Shown here: in pieces, positions 1-7,727 of the stretch
Position numbering within the stretch: position 1 is the stretch's first letter
Layout of the letters: each line of letters opens with the position of its first letter
Assembly (NCBI RefSeq): GCF_046044395.1
Contig: NZ_JBJUSG010000013.1
Location: forward strand, 1 to 39,170
DNA: 39,170 nt
Direction of reading: 5' to 3'
From: Magnetominusculus dajiuhuensis
GTDB lineage: Bacteria; Nitrospirota; Thermodesulfovibrionia; Thermodesulfovibrionales; Magnetobacteriaceae
Program-made: the position numbers and the translations under genes
The notes under the pieces: generated by a model
The model's input: only the letters and a program-made list of their open reading frames with translations
Told to the model about the DNA's origin: nothing
Database searches by the model: none

Positions 1-47
1 CTTTTCCTAATGGCCGCCATTAGACTTTTCCTCCTAATGGACAATCT
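1..47. repeat. IS-terminus-like repeats abutting broken cas1
   Basis: CTTTTCCTAATGG at 1-13 recurs as CTTTTCCTCCTAATGG at 25-40, and CTAATGGC/GCCATTAG (7-14 and 16-23) form a perfect 8-bp inverted repeat around one base. Cas1-like coding sequence begins right after, at about position 48, without the N-terminal third expected for the family. Short repeated motifs next to a sudden loss of homology suggest the end of an insertion sequence that disrupted cas1. No transposase is visible, so the IS family is unknown, and an assembly edge effect is possible. Confidence 0.4.
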
Positions 48-794
48 GGGATAAAGATAGCGAGGGCGGTGCTGACGGCTAAAATCTCCAATTGCCGAAC
101 CGTCCTTAGGCGCATGTTAAGAGACCATTCAGAATCACGCGACGGCGCGGCGGCCGGGAAATTTGACATAGACGCAGTGTCAATGGCTGCCGACAGATTA
201 GGCATGTCAATAGGCAAGTTGCAGCGTCTGGGATCGCTTGACGAGATAAGGGGTATTGAAGGAGACGCGGCACATAACTATTTCAGCGTCTTTGACAATC
301 TGATTATTTCACAGAAGGAGGAGTTCTATTTCAGGGAAAGGAGCAGGCGTCCGCCGATGGACAATGTCAACTGCCTGTTATCTTTTTTATATACGATAGT
401 GCTGCATGACATACGCTCAGCGTGTGAGACGGTGGGGTTGGACCCTGCGGTAGGGTATATACACAGGGACAGGCCGGGGCGGCCGGGTTTGGCGCTGGAT
501 ATACTTGAGGAATTCAGGCCATACCTTGCGGACAGGCTTGCGGTAAGTCTGATAAATCTTGGTCAGGTGCGGCCATCGGGGTTTAAGAAACAGGAGGCCG
601 GAGGGGTTTTGATGGATGACGATACGCGAAAAACTGTTCTTATTGCGTATCAAAAGAGGAAGCAGGAGGAGTTGACGCACCCGTTTTTAAATGAAAAAGT
701 ACCGGTGGGATTGCTGTTTCACGTACAGGCGATGTTGTTAGCGCGATATATTCGTCAGGATTTGGACGGTTACCCTCCGTTCATATGGAAGTAG
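48..794 (+). CDS. cas1: Cas1 endonuclease, type I-C, 5'-truncated
   Basis: Cas1 is the integrase of the Cas1-Cas2 complex that inserts spacers at the leader end of the CRISPR array. This ORF covers the C-terminal helical domain. From the nominal GTG at 69 the metal-binding triad is visible: Glu64 in GIEGDAA, His132 in YIHRDRPGR and Asp144 in LALDILEEFRP. The C-terminal KRKQEELTHPFL and YPPFIWK are also family features. In-frame similarity extends upstream of the GTG to about 48, with a stop at 21-23. Roughly the first 100 residues (beta-sandwich dimerisation domain) of a protein of about 340 residues are missing, so the gene is cut by the left-end element or the window edge. cas2 follows 7 nt downstream. 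The fragment is probably non-functional unless the missing part is an assembly loss. Confidence 0.88.
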   Translation, partial: GIKIARAVLTAKISNCRTVLRRMLRDHSESRDGAAAGKFDIDAVSMAADRLGMSIGKLQRLGSLDEIRGIEGDAAHNYFSVFDNLIISQKEEFYFRERSRRPPMDNVNCLLSFLYTIVLHDIRSACETVGLDPAVGYIHRDRPGRPGLALDILEEFRPYLADRLAVSLINLGQVRPSGFKKQEAGGVLMDDDTRKTVLIAYQKRKQEELTHPFLNEKVPVGLLFHVQAMLLARYIRQDLDGYPPFIWK

Positions 795-801
795 GTGGAA
801 A

Positions 802-1089
802 ATGCTGGTATTGATAAGTTATGATGTATCTGTGGAGGGGGATGGAAAGAGGAGATTGAGGAGGGTAGCGAAGGCATGTCAGGATTATGGGCAAAGGGTA
901 CAGTATTCAGTGTTTGAGTGCATAGTAGATCCGGCGCAGTGGACACTTTTCAGGCAACGGTTGATAGATGAGATAGACGAGGAGTGTGACAGTCTACGAT
1001 TTTATTTTTTGGGATCGAATTGGAAGCACAGAATAGAGCACATAGGGGCAAAGGGCACATATGATCAGGAAGGACCTCTGATATTTTGA
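802..1089 (+). CDS. cas2: CRISPR-associated endoribonuclease/adaptor Cas2 (type I-C)
   Basis: This 95-residue protein has the ferredoxin-like Cas2 fold signature: beta-1 MLVLISYDVS with the conserved Asp8, then RRLRRVAKACQDYG and QYSVFECIVD. Length and the terminal EGPLIF are typical of type I-C Cas2. A dimer of Cas2 bridges two Cas1 dimers during spacer integration. The ATG lies 8 nt after the cas1 stop behind a purine-rich AGGTGGAAA, so the two genes are translationally close. The leader and array follow immediately, the normal end of a I-C locus. The interference genes cas3, cas5, cas8c, cas7 and cas4 would lie upstream of the window. Confidence 0.93.
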   Translation: MLVLISYDVSVEGDGKRRLRRVAKACQDYGQRVQYSVFECIVDPAQWTLFRQRLIDEIDEECDSLRFYFLGSNWKHRIEHIGAKGTYDQEGPLIF

Positions 1090-1267
1090 AAATGCGAACC
1101 CAAAGCGGACATATTTACACAGGAGGGTTCGCGCAGACCAAAATATGTTATAAAACAAAGAGTTATAGCTGATGTTCTTTGACAACTATGGAATAAGCTA
1201 CACAAAACCGCCAAATCCGCGGAAAGTACGTATAAAAGCCTTGACTATCAACACGATACAAGGCGAC
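1090..1267 (+). promoter_or_regulatory. CRISPR leader with inverted repeat
   Basis: These 178 bp separate cas2 from the first CRISPR repeat. GCGAACCC (1094-1101) and GGGTTCGC (1125-1132) form an 8-bp inverted repeat shortly after cas2, an arrangement I recognise from type I-C loci. The rest is AT-rich, as leaders are. The side of the array facing cas2 is therefore taken as leader-proximal, so spacer 1 (1300-1333) would be newest. No confident -10/-35 pair was seen. Confidence 0.6.
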
Positions 1268-1496
1268 GTCGCCCCTCACGCAGGGGCGTGGATTGAAACT
1301 ATCCAATTGTCAACCTCGCTACAAGGGAATAATGTCGCCCCTCACGCAGGGGCGTGGATTGAAACTTAAAATCTTGTGAAGTAAACTTGAACGCGTAGGG
1401 TCGCCCCTCACGCAGGGGCGTGGATTGAAACATAATATCCCTCTCACTCGTTAATCCCGCCGCAGTCGCCCCTCACGCAGGGGCGTGGATTGAAAC
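1268..1496 (+). CRISPR. Type I-C CRISPR array, 4 repeats / 3 spacers
   Basis: Four identical 32-bp repeats lie at 1268-1299, 1334-1365, 1400-1431 and 1465-1496. Each begins GTCGCCCC, contains the hairpin CGCCCC-TCACGCA-GGGGCG, and ends GTGGATTGAAAC, the classic type I-C repeat whose 3' end becomes the 8-nt crRNA handle. Spacers are 34 nt (1300-1333), 34 nt (1366-1399) and 33 nt (1432-1464). None of the spacers matches elsewhere in this window as far as I can see. The last repeat is not degenerate, which is unusual for the distal end of an old array. Confidence 0.97.
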
Positions 1497-1878
1497 GCCG
1501 TTCCTATATAGAGTCTGTCCATAAACTCTAACTTCTTAATAAATAAGGTTAAATGGTATAATTGCAGAGAAATATAAAAATGGGAGGGGAGAATGAATTT
1601 ACTGAACGATTTGAAGCTGCAATTCGAGAAAGGATTATGGGCATTGAGCGTCACAATGTATTTCTTCATATCCAATCCTCGTTGGTAGACTACGAAGATA
1701 GTATATTACATCTATTGCGTTATATCATAGTTGACATGACACTATTAGCCTGGATTTTGGCGGCAGCGGCACAGGCTCACCCATTCATCCTTTCCTTTTC
1801 CTATTGCCCATCTTCCACTGTACAACTCCATGTTTTTTAGGACATTGTTACTTTAGCGTGACAGGCGTGACAGTGTTG
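1497..1878. other. Intergenic region with doubtful small ORFs
   Basis: No recognisable gene lies between the array and the first membrane protein. A TATAAT at 1557-1562 precedes GGGAGGGGAG, and an ATG at 1593 opens a 31-codon ORF to 1688 (MNLLNDLKLQ...SNPRW). In another frame an ATG at 1580 opens an 86-codon ORF to 1840, whose first half looks helical and charged while the rest is low in coding character. Either could be a remnant or a small protein, and neither has a family signature. Confidence 0.3.
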
Positions 1879-1908
1879 TTGAAAATAACCGCTTGTTTTA
1901 CTTATAAT
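1879..1908 (+). promoter_or_regulatory. Predicted sigma70-type promoter, near-leaderless
   Basis: TTGAAA (1879-1884) and TATAAT (1903-1908) are separated by 18 bp. Transcription would start near 1915, only about 6 nt before the ATG at 1921. That ATG has no Shine-Dalgarno sequence, which fits a nearly leaderless mRNA. Confidence 0.5.
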
Positions 1909-1920
1909 AACTATAACCTT

Positions 1921-3738
1921 ATGAGTCCCCGTGGAAAAAATATAATTATCGCGCTTTTGTTGGTTGCTATAACTTTTGGCGTTTATTGGAATGTCAGGGG
2001 GAATTCATTCGTCAATATTGACGACCCTCAGTATGTAACCATAAATCCGTTTGTAACTCAGGGACTGACCCTCAAGAGCGTCGGGTGGGCATTTCGGACT
2101 ACCTTTTTTGTCAACTGGCACCCGCTGACATGGCTTTCTCATATGGCGGATGTTGAGCTTTATGGACTTAATCCGCGCGGCCACCATTTGACTAGCCTTA
2201 TTATTCATATAATTAATACGCTCTTACTGTTTTTCCTCTTAAACCGCTTAACATTGTTGCCCTGGCAGAGTGCCTTTGTAGCGGCGGTTTTTGCCATTCA
2301 TCCGCTTGGTGTGGAGTCAGTGGCTTGGGTGTCTGAACGAAAGAATATCCTCAGTACGCTGTTTTGGTTTCTTGGTATATGGGCATATATCGGGTATGTC
2401 CAAAGGCCGCGATTTATTAAATACGCCGCCGTGTTTTTGTCTATGGCGGTTGGGCTTATGTTTAAACCCATGCTTGTCACCTTTCCCGTGACGCTGCTGC
2501 TGTTGGATTACTGGCCGTTTAACAGATTTGCACTACAAGGGGGCTTGCCGCGTGTGATGCGGCTGGTAGTTCGCGCGGTAGTGGAGAAACTCCCGTTGTT
2601 TGCCCTATCGCTGGCCTCCGCTTTCGTGACATACGAGGTTCAGCTTAGGGCGTACGCAGTTCAGCCACTCAGCCAACTCCCACTTAGTAAGCGCCTTGCC
2701 ACGGCGGTCGTCTCTTACGTGCAGTACCTTCGAAAAATGGCGCTTCCCTATGACCTTGCCATACCATACCCATATCCCGATGCGCTGCCGCCCTATGAGG
2801 TATTATTATCCGCGTTGCTTATAACAACAGTAACCGCCGCAGCCATACGTTTGAGGCACAGCAGGCCGTATGTGCTGTTTGGATGGGGCTTTTATCTTAT
2901 AACCCTCCTGCCGGTGATAAGATTCATTCAAACGGGCAGGGAGGCAATTGCCGACAGATATACCTATGTGCCTATGATTGGGTTTCTTATTGTAATTGCC
3001 ATAGGGGCGTCTGATATTTTATCGGGAAATCGTTTTAAAAAATATATTTTATCTGCGGCCACCACTGTAACTATCATATCGCTGGCCGCGGTAACATGGT
3101 TTCAAATCGGTTATTGGAGGGATTCCTACACCTTGTTTGACCATTCGATTAAGACTATTGAGGGAAATTACATGGCCTATAACAATTACGGCGCGGCCTT
3201 CCTTGAAGACCACAAACCGGAAAAGGCCGTGGAAATCTTTACCAAGGGCCTACAGATCAAGCCCGACAGCCCGGAACTCAACTATAGCATGGGCGAGGCG
3301 CTCACAAAACAAGGGAAGTTTGAGGAGGCCATTACCTACTTCTCTCGCTCATCAACTCTTATGTTCTTCGACGGTGAGGCCGTTTTGAATAAGCGCTATG
3401 GGATAGTCCTGCTGAAAGAAAAAGATTACGCCGGGGCAGTCTCATATTTTAAGATTGCCCTGTCTATTCATCCAATGGATACCGAGGTGCTGAATAACAT
3501 GGGGATTGCTCTGATGGGATTGGATAAATCTGAAGAGGCACTTGAGGCGTTTTCGCGTGGGGTTGCTGTTAAGCCTGACAGCGCCACCCTGCGCTTTAAC
3601 AAGGGGCTGGCACTCAAAAAAGTCGGCAGGCTCAACGAGGCCATCCTTGAGTTTGAGCAGGCCGCGCGTCTGAACCCCACCTCTGAGACCGTCGCTAAAA
3701 CCCTTGATCTGGCAAAGCGCCAGGCTTCTGGCCTTTAG
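1921..3738 (+). CDS. GT-C-like multi-spanning membrane protein with C-terminal TPRs
   Basis: This is a 605-residue protein from the ATG at 1921. The same frame is open from 1804, but that extension is not membrane-like and the promoter points to 1921. About ten hydrophobic segments fill residues 8-420. The first extracytoplasmic loop has an acidic motif NIDDPQYV followed by FVNWHPLTWLSHMAD and GHHLTS, as in the GT-C glycosyltransferase superfamily and TMTC-type proteins. A cytochrome-free TPR tail of about five repeats occupies roughly residues 420-600 (for example NNYGAAFLEDHKPEKAVEIF). The family is usually annotated as a tetratricopeptide-repeat protein, and a role in polyprenyl-linked sugar transfer to proteins or glycans is inferred. 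A paralogue follows directly in the same operon. Confidence 0.85.
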   Translation: MSPRGKNIIIALLLVAITFGVYWNVRGNSFVNIDDPQYVTINPFVTQGLTLKSVGWAFRTTFFVNWHPLTWLSHMADVELYGLNPRGHHLTSLIIHIINTLLLFFLLNRLTLLPWQSAFVAAVFAIHPLGVESVAWVSERKNILSTLFWFLGIWAYIGYVQRPRFIKYAAVFLSMAVGLMFKPMLVTFPVTLLLLDYWPFNRFALQGGLPRVMRLVVRAVVEKLPLFALSLASAFVTYEVQLRAYAVQPLSQLPLSKRLATAVVSYVQYLRKMALPYDLAIPYPYPDALPPYEVLLSALLITTVTAAAIRLRHSRPYVLFGWGFYLITLLPVIRFIQTGREAIADRYTYVPMIGFLIVIAIGASDILSGNRFKKYILSAATTVTIISLAAVTWFQIGYWRDSYTLFDHSIKTIEGNYMAYNNYGAAFLEDHKPEKAVEIFTKGLQIKPDSPELNYSMGEALTKQGKFEEAITYFSRSSTLMFFDGEAVLNKRYGIVLLKEKDYAGAVSYFKIALSIHPMDTEVLNNMGIALMGLDKSEEALEAFSRGVAVKPDSATLRFNKGLALKKVGRLNEAILEFEQAARLNPTSETVAKTLDLAKRQASGL

Positions 3739-3751
3739 TCAGGGACAGAAT

Positions 3752-5539
3752 ATGAAGCGTAACTGCCTGACGGTGGTTTTCTTTGCGGTGGCCGTGTTTG
3801 CCGTATATATCCCTCTTCACGGTAGCGGCTTCGTGAGCTTTGACGACCTCAACTATGTTGTATTAAATTCACATATAAAATACGGCCTTACACTGAATAA
3901 TATAATGTGGTCATTTAAGTCCACATACTTTGCGAACTACCACCCCGTGACGTGGCTTTCTCACATGGCGGACATCAGTCTCTACGGTCTGAAGCCGATG
4001 GGACATCATCTTACCAGTGTGCTGTTTCATGCTGGCAATACCGTAATACTATATCTTCTTCTATTGTTAATGACCGGCAAATACGGCCAAAGCGTTGCCG
4101 TAGCCGCGCTATTTGCCTTCCATCCTTTTGCCGTTGAGTCTGTGGCGTGGGTGTCGGAGAGGAAAAACGTGCTGTCCACATTCTTTTGGCTTTTGACGAT
4201 TGTCGTTTATGTGTATTATACGCGGAGGCCTGTCCTTGCCAGGTACTCTGCGGCGTTAGGGTTATTTGCCCTGTCTCTGCTGTCAAAACCGATGGCGGTG
4301 ACGCTGCCCTTTACGCTGTTGCTTATTGATTATTGGCCACTTGGGCGGTTTCAATCGGGCCGCCGCCCTGTCCTTAAGAGCATCATTGAGAAGCTCCCGT
4401 TTTTTGTGTTTTCGATTGCCAGCGGAATAGTTACCATATTAGTACAGCAAAGGGAGGGGGCGATTGTCCCGCTTGATGGTCTGCCTATGAGTGGCCGCCT
4501 TGTAAACGCCATAATGTCGTATTGGGCATATTTAGAGAAAACCCTGTACCCTGTGGGGTTTGCCGTGTTCTACCCACACATAGACGTGTTTTCAGAGAGT
4601 GAGGTGGCCATTAAGGGGTTGTCCCTATTAGTAATTACTGTGGCCGCATTTTTGTTGAGAAAGAGGGCACCGTATTTTCTCATGGGATGGCTGTGGTACA
4701 TTGTGACACTTGTACCTGTGATACAGGTGATACAGGTTGGGGGTGCGTCTATGGCAGACCGCTATGCCTACGTGCCGCTGATAGGGTTATATATTATCTT
4801 ATGCTTTGGGGTAGGCGAGGGGGTTGAGAGCCGTCCGAAGGTTCAAAAGATAACTGGCGCTATTTTTACAGCGATACTGCTGGTACTTGCGGCCCTTACA
4901 TGGCGGCAGGCGGAGGTATGGAGAGACTCAGGGACGCTTTTTAAACATGCTGCCGATGTGACTAAAGGAAACTACGTAGCCTATAACGAGTATGGGATGT
5001 ATCTTGAGGGGGAGGGGAGGTTGGATGAGGCGATTCGGGAGTTTTCAAAGGGCCTTGAGGTGGCCCCTGACAATACGCTCTTAAATTTCAACATGTGGGA
5101 GGCCTTAAACGCGAAGGGTTTTATTAAGGATGATGAGGCAGATAAATATTACCTGAAGGCGCTACCACGCAATAATACAGGCGAGCCGTCTCTGTTTAAG
5201 GCGCGTGGCATGGAGTTGATGAGAGCCAAAAACTACGACAAGGCAGTCCAGTACCTATCAAAGGCGCTGCAAGCAGCGCCGAACGATGCCGAGCTTTATA
5301 ATTACCTGGGCTTAACCCTCGGTGCGCAAAAAAAATATAAAGAAGCGCTTGAGGTTTTTGCAAACGGCCTGAAAGTAAATCCATCGTCGTGGGAACTCTA
5401 TTTCCACAGAGGTTTAATACTCAAAGCAATGGGCAGAGAGGACGAGGCCGCGGAGAGTTTTCAAAACAGTCGGCACCTCAATCACGGCAACGGCCAGAGT
5501 CCTGAAGCCGCCAACGGGCGGCAGGTGGAAATTAAATAG
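3752..5539 (+). CDS. GT-C-like membrane protein with C-terminal TPRs (paralogue)
   Basis: This 595-residue paralogue of the preceding gene shares SFDDLNYV, ANYHPVTWLSHMADISLYGL, HPFAVESVAWVSERKN and the SKPMAVTLPFTLLLIDYWP segment. It has about ten transmembrane helices followed by four or five TPR units (for example NEYGMYLEGEGRLDEAIREF). The ATG at 3752 follows an AGGGACAGA Shine-Dalgarno and lies 13 nt after the upstream stop. An in-frame ATG at 3704 would overlap the previous gene and is less likely. The tandem pair probably arose by duplication and then diverged, since the two are clearly not identical. The substrate is unknown. The next gene is convergent with an 10-bp gap and no obvious terminator. 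Confidence 0.85.
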   Translation: MKRNCLTVVFFAVAVFAVYIPLHGSGFVSFDDLNYVVLNSHIKYGLTLNNIMWSFKSTYFANYHPVTWLSHMADISLYGLKPMGHHLTSVLFHAGNTVILYLLLLLMTGKYGQSVAVAALFAFHPFAVESVAWVSERKNVLSTFFWLLTIVVYVYYTRRPVLARYSAALGLFALSLLSKPMAVTLPFTLLLIDYWPLGRFQSGRRPVLKSIIEKLPFFVFSIASGIVTILVQQREGAIVPLDGLPMSGRLVNAIMSYWAYLEKTLYPVGFAVFYPHIDVFSESEVAIKGLSLLVITVAAFLLRKRAPYFLMGWLWYIVTLVPVIQVIQVGGASMADRYAYVPLIGLYIILCFGVGEGVESRPKVQKITGAIFTAILLVLAALTWRQAEVWRDSGTLFKHAADVTKGNYVAYNEYGMYLEGEGRLDEAIREFSKGLEVAPDNTLLNFNMWEALNAKGFIKDDEADKYYLKALPRNNTGEPSLFKARGMELMRAKNYDKAVQYLSKALQAAPNDAELYNYLGLTLGAQKKYKEALEVFANGLKVNPSSWELYFHRGLILKAMGREDEAAESFQNSRHLNHGNGQSPEAANGRQVEIK

Positions 5540-5549
5540 ATAAATCTTT

Positions 5550-6314
5550 TTATGTCTTCAGCACATCGTCTAAAATATAATAAAACGCCTTTACCGACGG
5601 CGCGTCTTGTGGGATTTCTACGACAGGCCTGCCATTTAAATCAGCTTCAAAAACCGTATCGTCATCCGGTATCACCCCGGCCACTCTGAGGCCAAGTCCT
5701 TCGGCGTAGTCTTTTAATTTAACCGCATCCGGCCCTTTGACCCTATTTATAATTACAAATCTCTGACCGGTTTGCAGTGAAAGCTCTCTAATAAGGTCAT
5801 CAATTCTCTTTGCCGTCTTTATTCCCTTCACTGTCGGATCGCTGACAATAAACATGAGGTCAACGCCGCTGCTTGTTCGCCTGCTTAGATGCTCCATGCC
5901 GGCCTCGTTGTCAATTACGACAAACGAGTAGTCATCGGCCAGCTTGTCCGTGTATTTTCTGATAATATTGTTCGCGGCGCAGTAGCAGCCCTGGCCTTCG
6001 GGGCGTCCCATGACAAGCAGGTCAAAGCCCGATGCCTCGACGATGGTTTGCTTTATCTGATAGTCAAATATCTCCTCAGTGGTGAGGCCACCGGGGCGGC
6101 TTCCTGAGCGGATTGTCTCAAGGGCGGTCTCTCTGATGCCGCCGATAGTGGCGTGTACGTCAACGCCTACGGCGAGGTTGAGGCAGGAGTTGCTGTCGGC
6201 GTCAACGCCAAGGACGACCTTGCCAGTCTTCTCAATTAAATATCGAATAGTCAGCCCTGCTAGGGTGGTCTTGCCCGTTCCGCCTTTCCCTGAGAACGCT
6301 ATGATATAGGCCAT
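5550..6314 (-). CDS. cooC: CooC-type nickel-insertion ATPase
   Basis: This 254-residue MinD/Mrp-fold ATPase carries the deviant Walker A GKGGTGKTT (residues 9-17, signature Lys10 and Lys15), a switch Asp in GVDADSN, and a CYC motif at Cys110-Cys112. The CxC is the Ni/Zn-binding dimer motif of CooC, the ATPase that delivers nickel to carbon monoxide dehydrogenase. No CODH gene (cooS/acsA) is in the window, so the partner must be elsewhere. The start codon lies 1 nt after the stop of the upstream lipoprotein and lacks a clear Shine-Dalgarno, suggesting translational coupling. A general MinD-like ATPase is possible, but the CxC favours CooC. Confidence 0.85.
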   Translation of the reverse strand: MAYIIAFSGKGGTGKTTLAGLTIRYLIEKTGKVVLGVDADSNSCLNLAVGVDVHATIGGIRETALETIRSGSRPGGLTTEEIFDYQIKQTIVEASGFDLLVMGRPEGQGCYCAANNIIRKYTDKLADDYSFVVIDNEAGMEHLSRRTSSGVDLMFIVSDPTVKGIKTAKRIDDLIRELSLQTGQRFVIINRVKGPDAVKLKDYAEGLGLRVAGVIPDDDTVFEADLNGRPVVEIPQDAPSVKAFYYILDDVLKT

Positions 6315-6315
6315 G

Positions 6316-6870
6316 TCAGTTTTTCTTTACCGCTTCAAGCATAACGACAGCGAATCTGCCGTGCTGAAATGGATGTATATCGGGATACTTCGAGTATAGC
6401 CAGCCTTTGAAGAGTTCCTTGCCCGCCTCTGAGATAATCACGTTGACCGCCGGATTGTTCAGCTCCGCGGAGATGGATGTTATCGTAAGTGAGTCCATCC
6501 TGAAATCGGGGAGGAATACGACAGGTTTCAAAGTCACCTCGGAGCCGGGAATTTTGTATTCGGAGCCGAGTTTGATAGTCACGTCCTGAGCCTTATTAGT
6601 ATTTTTATCTAAAATGGAGAGTTTCACGGCTTCCCATTTACCCTTTACGTTGTCGGGAATGACGACCTCTATCTGGTGTTTTTCGCCGCTGCCCTGTTGT
6701 TGCCCACTGCTCTGTTGTGAGGCGTGGCTGTCGTCTTTCTTTTGTTTTGTGAGTGTATCGGGATTAATACTAACCTCAGGGGCAGGGTCGGGTTTGTTAG
6801 AACACGCAGACAGGCTAATAAGCACAGCAAACGTGGCTGACATCAATATGCTCAGGAAACCAGTTCTCAT
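6316..6870 (-). CDS. DUF2155-type lipoprotein
   Basis: The chosen ATG at 6870 lies 12 nt after AAGGAGG; in-frame ATGs at 6882 and 6894 are too close to or before it. The N-terminus MRTGFLSILMSATFAVLISLSAC is a lipoprotein signal with a lipobox ending at Cys. A Ser/Gln-rich linker (residues about 45-65) leads to a domain with GKWEAVKL, KIPGSEVTLKPVVFLPDF, and near the end FKGWLYSKYPDIHPFQH. That end matches the F-x-GW-x-(F/Y) and P-x-hydrophobic-x-P/H pattern I associate with DUF2155. The function is unknown and the protein would be anchored in the outer or inner membrane. It is encoded one base upstream of cooC, which may be coincidence or may hint at a shared metabolic setting. Confidence 0.7.
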   Translation of the reverse strand: MRTGFLSILMSATFAVLISLSACSNKPDPAPEVSINPDTLTKQKKDDSHASQQSSGQQQGSGEKHQIEVVIPDNVKGKWEAVKLSILDKNTNKAQDVTIKLGSEYKIPGSEVTLKPVVFLPDFRMDSLTITSISAELNNPAVNVIISEAGKELFKGWLYSKYPDIHPFQHGRFAVVMLEAVKKN

Positions 6871-6959
6871 AGTAATATCCATCCTCCTTATCACGCGCCC
6901 TATTTTTGCATTATCGGCGAGGTATTGTCAACCGCATCATCTGGCACGGGAAAGCGTTA

Positions 6960-6988
6960 TTGCAATAACTATTCGATGGGTGTATAAT
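6960..6988 (+). promoter_or_regulatory. Predicted sigma70-type promoter
   Basis: TTGCAA (6960-6965), a 17-bp spacer and a consensus TATAAT (6983-6988) are directed at the lipoprotein whose signal peptide begins at 7035. The transcript would start near 6995, leaving about 40 nt of leader with AAGGGG at 7020-7025. This supports a real gene start near 7035 and not at the internal ATG at 7251. Confidence 0.55.
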
Positions 6989-7034
6989 AGGGCTGTGTTA
7001 GTTACAGCGAAACTGAAAGAAGGGGTAAAAGCAA

Positions 7035-7697
7035 ATAAGATTTAATAATAAATACCTCAGCCGTCTTGTCTGTCAATTCGCTGTCATCGTATGTGCGGTA
7101 GCCGTTGCGATTTCTCTGAGCGGGTGCCTTGTTGAATCTAAAAACGGGGTAGTCTCCGATGACAGGTCAAATATCGTAATCAACAAAAATCTCTACGGGC
7201 AGTGGATTAACGAGACCAATTTATATAATGTATTTTATAATCCAAATACCATGACCTCCTATTATTGGGTCATTGAGGAAGGTGACAAGACCGGGCGCAC
7301 TGGCAAGGGGGATTTTGTGGAGTTTAATCTGGCCAGAATCGCCGGTTCCCTGTATGTTGATATGCTTTTTACTGAATATAAGGGCAAGAAGACTCACAAT
7401 ATCTTAAAGGTTGAGTTTGTTGACCCAAACACTATGTACGTATATGTCTTTAATCTGGAAAAGGACTACCTTATAAGGCATAGCGAGGAGATAGCCTTTG
7501 AAAACTCAAAAGGGGCTGCCGACTCTGAGGAGTTTTTAATTACATCTGACACTGTGCAGTTACAGCGGTTCATAAAAAATCACGAGCACTTGTTTGATGG
7601 CGAACCTCTGGTCTTTAGAAAAGTCAAAGACACGAATAATGATACCGTAAAGCGCCTCGTTAAGTCTTATATAGGCGACACGGCAAACACGAAATGA
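7035..7697 (+). CDS. Hypothetical lipoprotein with apparent ATA start
   Basis: The reading frame containing the ATG at 7251 runs back to a stop at 7026-7028. Translated from ATA at 7035 it gives MRFNNKYLSRL, a hydrophobic stretch (FAVIVCAVAVAI) and the lipobox LSGC with Cys31, a textbook lipoprotein signal. No ATG, GTG or TTG lies between the stop and the lipobox. AAGGGG sits 9 nt before the ATA, and a good promoter lies further up. Starting at 7251 would remove the signal and about 70 residues. The mature part is about 190 residues, beta-rich in appearance (YGQWINETNLYNVFY, MTSYYWVIEEGD), and I recognise no family. Either ATA initiation is used or the start codon was recently lost. Confidence 0.65.
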   Translation: MRFNNKYLSRLVCQFAVIVCAVAVAISLSGCLVESKNGVVSDDRSNIVINKNLYGQWINETNLYNVFYNPNTMTSYYWVIEEGDKTGRTGKGDFVEFNLARIAGSLYVDMLFTEYKGKKTHNILKVEFVDPNTMYVYVFNLEKDYLIRHSEEIAFENSKGAADSEEFLITSDTVQLQRFIKNHEHLFDGEPLVFRKVKDTNNDTVKRLVKSYIGDTANTK

Positions 7698-7727
7698 AGA
7701 GATATAAAATAAGGCTGAGGTATAGGT

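Noticed and set aside
1172..1369. Small ORF of 65 codons across leader and first CRISPR repeats
   Set aside because: It consists largely of leader and repeat translation and has no independent support.
6614..7045. ORF of 143 codons on the plus strand
   Set aside because: It is mostly antisense to the DUF2155-type lipoprotein and its signal peptide; composition is not protein-like.
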